A stretch of DNA of 32,706 bases, from assembly GCA_016933275.1 (NCBI GenBank), contig JAFGBI010000028.1:1-32706 (forward strand), read 5' to 3'. The first letter of the stretch is position 1. Each line of letters starts with the position of its first letter. This DNA is from Polyangiaceae bacterium. GTDB lineage: Bacteria > Myxococcota_A > Polyangia > Polyangiales > Polyangiaceae. Shown here in pieces: positions 1 through 6,413 of this stretch. The position numbers and the translations under genes are program-made. The notes under the pieces were generated by a model. The model made no database searches. It was not told the DNA's origin and saw only the letters and a list, made by a program, of their open reading frames with translations.

Positions 1-68
1 AGGCCCTTGCCGCCATGCTCGCCGCCGCCGATGCCACCACCGCCCAGCTCGCGCGCCTCGCCGCCTGA
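1..68 (+). CDS. 3' end of an unknown ORF (cut by window edge)
   Basis: Codons starting at base 3 read ALAAMLAAADATTAQLARLAA and stop at TGA 66-68. The same peptide, with two changes, ends the remnant at 14596-14751, where the preceding residues look like a winged-helix domain. Two independent copies ending at the same stop indicate a real coding 3' end. The bulk of the gene lies left of the window, and its function cannot be seen from here. It is followed by the same 37-base block that follows the other copy, so it appears to be part of the composite repeat described at 14596-15348. Confidence 0.5.
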   Translation, partial: ALAAMLAAADATTAQLARLAA

Positions 69-102
69 CCTACAGCCTACAGCCTACCGCCTCAGCTCAG
101 AA

Positions 103-139
103 AATCTTGCTCTCCCGCGACGACTCTCGACGCTAGTAG
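103..139 (+). repeat. Conserved block of the composite repeat, copy 1
   Basis: About 37 bases containing GACGACTCTCGACG are shared with 14790-14826, with only a few differences by eye. In both places the block lies 25-40 bases after the stop of the ALAAMLAAA-type ORF tail and after a short tandem run (CTACAGC units here, CTACGGT units there). Confidence 0.6.
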
Positions 140-228
140 TTCAGACTGAACCGCGTTCCAGTCTTCTCCTGCACCACTGCCAGCAGCAGTTCTCGGGTCC
201 GGGTGGGCCGGGGGCAGCCGAAACTCAA

Positions 229-355
229 CTTCCAAGTGATCGAAGTCGCTTTCTTCTTCCTCCATCACCGGCCGCGCATCGGTCCTTGCCGGTCGCCAAT
301 CGGCTTCGGTCGTCGGTCCGACGCATCAAGTGTCGCCGATGCGCGGCCGGTGATT
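229..355 (+). repeat. Hairpin repeat module A, copy 1 (127 bp)
   Basis: This stretch matches 13708-13834 and 15051-15177 without an obvious gap. It contains a perfect 19-bp inverted repeat, ATCACCGGCCGCGCATCGG at 264-282 and its complement at 336-354, around a 53-base loop. This copy lacks the first 46 bases present in the other two. Module B does not follow it. No protein-coding sense is apparent. Confidence 0.85.
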
Positions 356-510
356 CAGGTTCCTTCTCGGCGAGGGAGGCGGGGACCAGGTCGGTCTTCT
401 CTTCGAGATGGCGGTGCTAGAGCGACCCTGATTCGGTCGAGCTGTCGGGTCGGGGCTTGCAGAACGGCTCCACTTCTGGTCGCCTCTCCCTGCAGCTCAC
501 GGCGGGCTGC

Positions 511-520
511 GGAAGGAGGG
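511..520 (+). promoter_or_regulatory. Strong Shine-Dalgarno deciding the start at 527
   Basis: GGAAGGAGGG lies six bases before GTG 527. It picks this codon over the more upstream in-frame starts that run back into repeat module A. Confidence 0.75.
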
Positions 521-526
521 TCACCC

Positions 527-1678
527 GTGTCACGGAATCAGCACACCGACCATTTCAGCTCGGCCGCCCTCTGGTGTGGGGTTGCCGCCTCGCTCGTCAT
601 GCTTGACGCTTGCGGTTCGTCACCACCGCCCGAACCGGTAGCGGCACCACCGCCGCCACCTGCCACGGCTCCAGTTGCGAGCGCGGCGCCAGCGCCCCCA
701 CCCACCGCGGCACCGGTGACGCCCCCGCTGCCGGTGATGACCGTGCCCAAGGAAGCAGGGTTGCTCGCTCCCGAGTCCGTCCTCTACGACGCGGAGAGCG
801 ACACGTATCTCGTAGCGAACGTCAACGGGAAGCCCGCGGACGCGGACAAGAACGGCTTCATCAGCAAGATCGGCCCCGACGGCGCGGTGATCGCCCTCAA
901 ATGGATCGACGGCTCCAAGCCTGGAGCCACCCTCGATGCCCCAAAGGGGATGGCGATCTCCGCGGGCACCCTCTATGTCGCCGACATCACCTGGGTCCGC
1001 CTCTTCGACAGCAAGACGGGCGCTTCGAAGGGCAAGCTCGCCGTCGCTGGTGCGACCTTCCTGAACGACGTCTCTGCTGCTCCGGACGGGATCGTCTTCC
1101 TCTCTGACACCGGCTGGAAGGCGGAAGGCGACGGCTTCGCGAATACCGGAACCGACGCCGTCGTTCGGATCGATCCCAAACGGGTCATTCCCGCACCTCT
1201 GCTGCGTGACACCGCGCTCGGCAACCCGAACGGCGTCGCGGCCACGGCCGATGGTGTGTGGGTGTTGTCGGCGAAGGGGGAGCTTGCTCGGGTGAGCAAG
1301 GACGGCAAGCGCGACGCTCCGACGAAGCTCCCCAAGGGCGGGCTCGATGGTCTGGTCATCCTCGCCGATGGCTCGATGCTGGTATCGAGTTGGGAGGGTT
1401 CTGCTGTCTATCACGGCAAACCCGGTGGCGAGTTCCGCGCGATCCTCACCGATCTGGCGGGACCGGCTGATATCGGGTACGACGTAAAGCGCGGGCGTCT
1501 CCTGATCCCCCAAATGCCGAAGGACACGGTCGTCGCGTACGATCTCGCTGCGCTCTCGGGCGGGGCCACGTCGGCATCGCCACCAGCTCCGGCGGCAGCG
1601 CCGACGGCGGCGGCCGCGGCCCCCGGGGCGGCGTCCGCGGCGGCCGCGAAGCCCGCGCCGTCGTCGTCCCGGCCCTGA
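527..1678 (+). CDS. NHL/SMP-30-type beta-propeller lipoprotein
   Basis: 383 residues from GTG 527, chosen because of the near-perfect ribosome site at 511-520. A short hydrophobic N-terminus ends in a lipobox (LDAC), so the protein is probably exported and lipid-anchored. A Pro/Ala linker follows, then about 300 residues of repeating beta-strand units typical of NHL or gluconolactonase-like propellers (for example GPDGAVIALKW, PKGMAISAGTLYVAD, NPNGVAATADGVWVLS, PADIGYDVKRGRLLIPQM). The C-terminus is an Ala/Pro-rich tail of about 40 residues. Such propellers bind ligands or other proteins; some are lactonases, but I see no residue set that proves catalysis. The gene is followed by a gene on the opposite strand and seems to stand alone. 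Family call fairly sure; ligand unknown. Confidence 0.8.
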   Translation: MSRNQHTDHFSSAALWCGVAASLVMLDACGSSPPPEPVAAPPPPPATAPVASAAPAPPPTAAPVTPPLPVMTVPKEAGLLAPESVLYDAESDTYLVANVNGKPADADKNGFISKIGPDGAVIALKWIDGSKPGATLDAPKGMAISAGTLYVADITWVRLFDSKTGASKGKLAVAGATFLNDVSAAPDGIVFLSDTGWKAEGDGFANTGTDAVVRIDPKRVIPAPLLRDTALGNPNGVAATADGVWVLSAKGELARVSKDGKRDAPTKLPKGGLDGLVILADGSMLVSSWEGSAVYHGKPGGEFRAILTDLAGPADIGYDVKRGRLLIPQMPKDTVVAYDLAALSGGATSASPPAPAAAPTAAAAAPGAASAAAAKPAPSSSRP

Positions 1679-1679
1679 T

Positions 1680-1868
1680 CTACTGCCGGGCTTCGTTCCA
1701 GCCCACCTTGCCCATGCCCACGAGCCAGCCGCCGCGTCGAGCAGGCGGCCGGCTCGTCTTGGTGGCGTCTTCGACCGTCATGCTCATGAGGGTCCTTTGG
1801 AGGGTCTCGTGCATCCCTTCCCTCCACTGCGTGGTCACCGTCGTCGCGATCGCGATCGGGGTGTCCAC
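1680..1868 (-). CDS. Possible small protein, 62 residues
   Basis: Short frame starting at GTG 1868 and overlapping the last 34 bases of the kinase gene upstream on the same strand, an arrangement compatible with translational coupling. The peptide (QWREGMHETLQRTLMSMTVE in its middle, ending in GWLVGMGKVGWNEARQ) has a protein-like composition, but I do not recognise it. The ribosome site is weak, with GAGG directly beside the start. It could equally be chance open frame in GC-rich DNA. Confidence 0.3.
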   Translation of the reverse strand: MDTPIAIATTVTTQWREGMHETLQRTLMSMTVEDATKTSRPPARRGGWLVGMGKVGWNEARQ

Positions 1869-3196
1869 GCCTCGGCGTCCGCGTGGTTGGCGCTAGGTGG
1901 TTCCTCGGTGACCTCCTCGCCCTCCACGTCGATCGGGGAAACGCGCTTCCGTCCGGCGTTCGGAACGGACGGGTCCGAGCCCTGGATCCGGGTCTGATCT
2001 CGGCGAACACGATCCTCGAGACGTCCGAGCGCAGCCGTGAGCGCGTGTTCCGCCGCGGCGACCTGGGTGCGCGCGCGGATCTTGTCTGCCTCTCGCGACG
2101 GGTTCCAGGCGTCCAGGGCACGCGGGACCCAGCGGGCGAACACGACGGCGAGCAACCAACGCAGGATCTCGAGGCCGATGAGCGCGAGCGCCTGCGGGGG
2201 ACCGCGGTGGCGGGCCCGCCGATGCCGCAGGTGACGGCGGAAGGCTCTCGCTGAACGGTGAGGGGTCCAATCCTCGTCCTCCGGGGCCCATCCTCGGGCG
2301 CGGCGACGTCGGCTCGCGGTGTTGGCCGCGCTGGACTCGGTCGAGTCAGCGGCTGCGTGCCGGGAGCGATGAGGGGAACCTTTCGCGACCAGGTCGCGCA
2401 GCAGGGGAGCGAGCCGAGCTGCCCGGCGTTCGGGGTCCGGCTGCAGCATCTGCTCCAGGGCGGCGATGAGTTGCGGGTTCGCTCGAGGCCCGAGCGCCGC
2501 ACGCACGTCGAACGCCAGCCCGCGGTGGGGAAGCTCTTCGGGCTCTCGTCCGGTGAGCAGCGCGAGCGCCGTTGCGCCCACGGCGTAGACATCGGTGGCT
2601 GGGGCCGCCCGACCCTGGAATTGCTCGGGCGCCATGTAGCCGAAGGTCCCCACGACCGTCGACCCTCCCTCGGGACGCAGTGAGTCGCGCACGGCGCCGA
2701 AGTCGACGAACGCGAAGGAACCGTTGGCCCGACGAAGGACATTGCCCGGCTTGATGTCACGGTGAATGACCGGGGGATGCGTACCGTGCAGGTAGTCGAG
2801 GACCTCGCTCGCATCGCGGAGGAAGCGGACCACGGTGGGCTCGTCGAACCCCTCCCCGCGGGCACGCAGCACCGCCAACGATTCGCCTTCGACCAGCTCC
2901 GTCACCAGGTAGAGGCACCCCCCTTCCTCGAAGTGATCGACGTAGCTTGGCAGCGCCGGGTGTTTGAGACGAGCAACCACGCGAGCCTCGCGTTCGGCCA
3001 GCTCCACGTCCTTCCAGGACCCCGCGCCGCGGATCCGAAAGCGCTTCACGGCGACCGGGCGGCCTTCGCGCCGATCGACCGCAGACAGCGTCTCGGCCTG
3101 TGCTCCTCTTCCCAAGCGCCCGAAGACCGCGTAGCGGCCGCCACCGAGTATCTCGACCTCCGCGGTCTCGCCCGACACGCCTCCCAGCATGACCAC
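1835..3196 (-). CDS. Hanks-type Ser/Thr protein kinase with transmembrane segment and coiled coil
   Basis: 453 residues from GTG 3196; GGAGGG at 3203-3208 on the complement lies six bases before it. The kinase domain (about 20-275) is complete: glycine loop GRLGRGAQAE, VAVK lysine 51, helix-C Glu 70, HRDIKPGN 145-152, DFG 165-167, APE 189-191. The catalytic residues are all present, so it should be active. A basic, Arg-rich linker follows (about 275-335), then one hydrophobic segment (about 336-356) and a helical charged stretch (about 367-405) that may form a coiled coil. No PASTA or other known extracellular sensor is visible. Topology suggests a cytoplasmic kinase domain anchored to the inner membrane. 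No cognate substrate or phosphatase lies next to it. Confidence 0.9.
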   Translation of the reverse strand: MVMLGGVSGETAEVEILGGGRYAVFGRLGRGAQAETLSAVDRREGRPVAVKRFRIRGAGSWKDVELAEREARVVARLKHPALPSYVDHFEEGGCLYLVTELVEGESLAVLRARGEGFDEPTVVRFLRDASEVLDYLHGTHPPVIHRDIKPGNVLRRANGSFAFVDFGAVRDSLRPEGGSTVVGTFGYMAPEQFQGRAAPATDVYAVGATALALLTGREPEELPHRGLAFDVRAALGPRANPQLIAALEQMLQPDPERRAARLAPLLRDLVAKGSPHRSRHAAADSTESSAANTASRRRRARGWAPEDEDWTPHRSARAFRRHLRHRRARHRGPPQALALIGLEILRWLLAVVFARWVPRALDAWNPSREADKIRARTQVAAAEHALTAALGRLEDRVRRDQTRIQGSDPSVPNAGRKRVSPIDVEGEEVTEEPPSANHADAEAWTPRSRSRRR

Positions 3197-3777
3197 GCGG
3201 GACCCTCCACGCCAGGGCCTAGACCGCGAGCCTTCGGGGGTCAGCCGTTCGCGGACCGAGTGATTGACTTTGTCCGGGGCGGAGGAGGATCGACACCGAT
3301 GACCACCCACCGGCGCGGAGTCCGCACCAGAATTGGCCGATCTCTCGGGAGGTGGGCTCTACCGGGTCCGGTCGCGGCGGCGGACGTGAGAGCAAGGGAT
3401 GGGACGCCGCGGACCGGCGGCTCGAGGCTTCGGGCGCGAGGGTGGTTCGGCGGCGGTTGGCGTCTCGATCGCATTGGTGGCTGGAGCAGGTGGCTTATTT
3501 CCCATGGATACCGTTCCCGAGTTCACACCCACGATGCTTCGATGAGGGCTCGACGCGGGGCCTTGGGCCCCCAGGGCTTTCCCACGCCTTCCTCGGTATG
3601 GCCGCTGTCCGAGCACCCGCTCCTTCGATCGATGTCGCGTCGGCAACGGGCGTGACGACGCTGCGGGGGAGGGCCAGGGGCGCCCGTCGGGCATCGCGGT
3701 CGCTGCCGAGGAACACGCACCCCTACCTTTTGCGGGGCCTACCCCCGAAAATCCAACAAAATGCGAAAGATCTTTCC

Positions 3778-3809
3778 CTCCTCCCGAAAGGAGCGGGGTT
3801 CGGGAGGGG
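3778..3809 (+). other. Stable hairpin upstream of trpB2
   Basis: CCTCCCGAA (3780-3788) pairs with TTCGGGAGG (3799-3807), extended by one wobble and one more pair, around a loop of ten bases. No U-tract follows, so it is not a classical terminator. Its role is unknown. Confidence 0.45.
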
Positions 3810-3903
3810 TCACGCCCGCCATGGCCCGGGGAAACGCCTCGCGCGGGGCCACCCCGGTCACATTGTCGCACCCAGTTCCGGATTGGCCCGATCCTCGGGG
3901 CGG

Positions 3904-3932
3904 GAGACAGCGGGGATGCGATGGCCTATAAG
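3904..3932 (+). promoter_or_regulatory. Candidate sigma-70 promoter of trpB2
   Basis: GAGACA (3904-3909), 17 bases, then TATAAG (3927-3932): four and five of six matches to the consensus hexamers at the ideal spacing. It would give a leader of about 100 bases before ATG 4039. Inferred by eye only. Confidence 0.4.
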
Positions 3933-4038
3933 CCAGGCTCTCTTTCGTCTGTGCGTGCTCCGGAACTGGGATGTCTCTTCGGGGTTGTCGCGCGAGACGA
4001 GTCTCAGTATTCGGACGACGGCCGAGAAGGACCCGACC

Positions 4039-5406
4039 ATGAGCCAGGACACGATCAAATACTTGCTGAGCGAATCGGACCAACCCAAGAGCTGGTACAA
4101 CATCCAGGCAGACCTTCCCGAGCTGCCGCCGCCCTATCTGCATCCGGTGACCAAGCGGCCTGCCACCGCCGACGACCTGGCGCCTCTCTTCCCGATGAGC
4201 CTCATCATGCAGGAGATGACGAGGGAGCGGGAGATCGAGATCCCCGAGCCAGTCCGCGACGTCTACCGGCAGTGGCGACCGTCGCCCCTCTACCGGGCGC
4301 GCAGGCTCGAGCGGCTCCTCGATACCCCGGCCAAGATCTACTACAAGCACGAGGGCGTCTCGCCGACGGGAAGCCACAAGCCCAACACGGCCGTGGCGCA
4401 GGCCTTCTACAACATGGCAGAGGGCGTCAAGAAGATGACCACGGAGACGGGCGCCGGGCAGTGGGGCTCGTCGCTCGCGTTCGCCGCCCAGATCTTCGGG
4501 CTCGAGCTCGAGGTCTACATGGTCAAGGTCAGCCTCGAGCAAAAGCCCTACCGCGGCGGTCTCATCAACCTGTTCGGCGCCACGGTGCACGCGAGCCCGA
4601 GCGAGCTCACGGCCGCGGGTCGTGCGATCCTCGCCAAGGACCCGAACTGCTCCGGGAGTCTCGGGATCGCGATCAGCGAAGCGGTCGAACGTGCGGTCAC
4701 CACGGGCGCCAAGTACGGCCTTGGCAGTGTGCTGAACCACGTCCTCATGCACCAGACCATCGTTGGGCTCGAGGCGATGAAGCAGATGGAGCTCGCCGGG
4801 GACGATCCGGACGTGCTCATCGGGAGCGTCGGTGGCGGCAGCAACTTCGCGGGCCTGGTGTTCCCGTTCCTCGGTCAGCAACTCCGGGAGGGGGGGAAGA
4901 AGCGCCGAGTGATCGGCGTCGAGCCCGCCGCCTGCCCCACGGTGACCCGTGGCAAGTACGCCTACGATTACGGCGACACGATCCATATGGCGCCGATCGC
5001 GATGATGCATACCCTCGGGTCGACCTTCATTCCGCCGCCGTTCCACGCGGGCGGGCTCCGCTATCACGGCATGGCGCCGCTCGTGAGCAAGGTGGTCGAG
5101 CTCGGGCTCGCCGAGGCCGTGTCGTACCACCAGACGAAGTGCTTCGAGGCTGGCGTGAGCTTCGCCCGTACCGAGGGGATCACCCCTGCACCCGAGGCGA
5201 ACCACGCGATCTGCGCTGCGATCGACGAGGCGCTCCGCTGCAAGCTCGAAGGCAAGAGTCAGACCATCTTGTTCAACCTGTCGGGTCACGGCCACTTCGA
5301 CATGCAGTCTTACATTGACTACTTCTCCGGGAAGCTCAAGGACATCGCGGTCAGCCAGGAGGAGATCGCCATGGCGCTCGCCGGGCTCCCCTCGGCGGCG
5401 GGGTGA
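4039..5406 (+). CDS. trpB2: Tryptophan synthase beta-like protein, TrpB2 type
   Basis: 455 residues, the usual TrpB2 length (longer than TrpB1). ATG 4039 is preceded by GAGAAGGA. It is a PLP enzyme joining indole and L-serine to make tryptophan. The PLP lysine sits in GSHKPNTA (K114). The catalytic glutamate loop reads TETGAGQWG (136 region), with the tryptophan typical of TrpB2 rather than the histidine of TrpB1. The phosphate-binding loop is GSVGGGSNF (262-270). The N-terminal extension (NIQADLPELPPPYLHP) is also a TrpB2 hallmark. No trpA lies nearby, and TrpB2 enzymes often act without classical TrpA, for instance in indole salvage. The stop overlaps the start of the next gene (GTGA), so the two are translationally coupled. 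Confidence 0.95.
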   Translation: MSQDTIKYLLSESDQPKSWYNIQADLPELPPPYLHPVTKRPATADDLAPLFPMSLIMQEMTREREIEIPEPVRDVYRQWRPSPLYRARRLERLLDTPAKIYYKHEGVSPTGSHKPNTAVAQAFYNMAEGVKKMTTETGAGQWGSSLAFAAQIFGLELEVYMVKVSLEQKPYRGGLINLFGATVHASPSELTAAGRAILAKDPNCSGSLGIAISEAVERAVTTGAKYGLGSVLNHVLMHQTIVGLEAMKQMELAGDDPDVLIGSVGGGSNFAGLVFPFLGQQLREGGKKRRVIGVEPAACPTVTRGKYAYDYGDTIHMAPIAMMHTLGSTFIPPPFHAGGLRYHGMAPLVSKVVELGLAEAVSYHQTKCFEAGVSFARTEGITPAPEANHAICAAIDEALRCKLEGKSQTILFNLSGHGHFDMQSYIDYFSGKLKDIAVSQEEIAMALAGLPSAAG

Positions 5407-6326
5407 CCGCGGTCGCGCGGACGCTGGCTCGGCTCCTCGCCCCTGCGTGGTCGGGGACCGCTCCCCTGCCGCCGGCCGAAGAGTTCGCTCGGTGTGCCCT
5501 CAGCTGCACTGAACGGCTCGGGCTTGCCACGCCGAGCGCGGTCGTCGAAGACGCCGATCCCGATCCGCGGGAGCTTGTCTGGTGGCTGCTCGCGATGGCC
5601 ACGCCGACCTATCGCAGGGAGCTCGAGGGCACACCTCCGGTCGATCCCGCGCTCGTCGCGCGGCTCGGTGGGCTGCTCGAGGGACGGCCAGCGCTCGCCG
5701 CCGAGCACGCGCAGCTCCACATCGACATCGCTTCGGTCGCGCGTCGGGCCACGGTCGTGAGCGAGCGGTTGCGGGTCGCGCCGGGTCCCGTGCTCGCGGT
5801 GGGCGACGACGACTGCGTGTCGGTCGCGCTCGCTGTGCTCGGTGTGGATCGAATCTGCGTGGTGGACGTGGACGAGCGTGTGCTCGACTTCGTTGCGGCC
5901 GCCGGGCGGTCCGTGGGGAGGGAGGTCCGAATCGGTTGCGTCGACGTCTTCGAAGACCCACCACCGCGTCCCTGGCACGGGGCGTTTTCGGCCATCGTCA
6001 CCGATCCTATTCGAAGCCGTGAGCCCTGCCTGGCCTTTCTGGAGTACGGAGCACGCTGTCTCGGCGTATCCGGGGCCGCGGGGCTCTTCTGGGCCGATCA
6101 TCCAGCCTGGAACCTCGAGGTCGACGGCGTACTCGCCGAGCTCCGGCGCCTCGGGCTTACGGTGGCCGTTTGCCACGAGGACTGGCACCGCTACCCGCTC
6201 GGACCGGAGTGGCTCGGCGATCTCACGGAGAAGGCACGGGCGGTCGGGGTCGATCCCGGGTGGCTCGTCCGGCTCGCGGAAGCCGTTGCGGGCTGGTCGC
6301 ACCTCTACGAGCTACGCCGAGCGTAG
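5403..6326 (+). CDS. BpsA-like branched-chain polyamine synthase family protein
   Basis: 307 residues from GTG 5403, which overlaps the trpB2 stop by four bases. The Rossmann-type core matches N4-bis(aminopropyl)spermidine synthase (formerly DUF43): an alpha-helical N-terminal part, the loop LAVGDDDCVSVALAVLG (GDDD at about 134-137) for the decarboxylated-SAM substrate, and VVDVDERVLDFV (about 153-164). Family members transfer aminopropyl groups to spermidine to form branched polyamines. One departure is that the usual TDPPxT motif reads TDPIRSREP (about 200-208), so the second proline and the following residues are changed and substrate range may differ. The C-terminal part keeps the family pattern (AAGLFWADH, LGLTVAVCHEDWHRY). 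A cytosolic enzyme is expected. Assignment to the fold and family is good; exact product is unproven. Confidence 0.75.
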   Translation: MTAVARTLARLLAPAWSGTAPLPPAEEFARCALSCTERLGLATPSAVVEDADPDPRELVWWLLAMATPTYRRELEGTPPVDPALVARLGGLLEGRPALAAEHAQLHIDIASVARRATVVSERLRVAPGPVLAVGDDDCVSVALAVLGVDRICVVDVDERVLDFVAAAGRSVGREVRIGCVDVFEDPPPRPWHGAFSAIVTDPIRSREPCLAFLEYGARCLGVSGAAGLFWADHPAWNLEVDGVLAELRRLGLTVAVCHEDWHRYPLGPEWLGDLTEKARAVGVDPGWLVRLAEAVAGWSHLYELRRA

Positions 6327-6327
6327 C
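6311..6327 (+). terminator. Hairpin spanning the stop codon of the BpsA-like gene
   Basis: GCTACGC (6311-6317), CGA loop, GCGTAGC (6321-6327): a perfect 7-bp stem containing the TAG stop. No U-tract follows. It lies between convergent genes, where a factor-independent or stabilising hairpin is plausible. Confidence 0.4.
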
Positions 6328-6346
6328 CTCTCCGCGTGGTGGGGCC

Positions 6347-6395
6347 GCCCCCGCGAATGGTGGGTGGTTCGACCGGGAAGGGTGGGTGCGGGGGC
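6347..6395. terminator. Possible bidirectional terminator stem between convergent genes
   Basis: GCCCCCGC (6347-6354) can pair with GCGGGGGC (6388-6395) across 33 bases. It sits between the ends of the converging polyamine-synthase and histidine-kinase genes. The long loop and lack of U-tracts make this weak. Confidence 0.25.
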
Positions 6396-6413
6396 CGCAG
6401 CCGGCATCGACCA

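Larger units (their letters stand above)
3197..4038. other. Long gene-poor interval before trpB2
   Basis: About 840 bases between a minus-strand kinase and trpB2 with no convincing gene. Open frames on both strands have the Arg/Pro/Gly/Ser-rich composition of shadow frames. It holds a hairpin (3778-3809) in a locally AT-richer patch and a candidate promoter (3904-3932). I see no T-box or other recognised leader motif. Confidence 0.5.

Noticed and set aside
620..1513. 297-codon open frame on the minus strand over the lipoprotein gene
   Set aside because: Arg/Asp-rich shadow of the plus-strand propeller gene, no ribosome site or recognisable domain.
3359..3871. 170-codon minus-strand frame in the gap before trpB2
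   Set aside because: No ribosome site, Gly/Arg/Pro/Ser-rich, no domain; the region is better left as non-coding.
3739..5295. 518-codon minus-strand frame over trpB2
   Set aside because: Antisense shadow: the plus strand encodes an intact TrpB2 with every motif.
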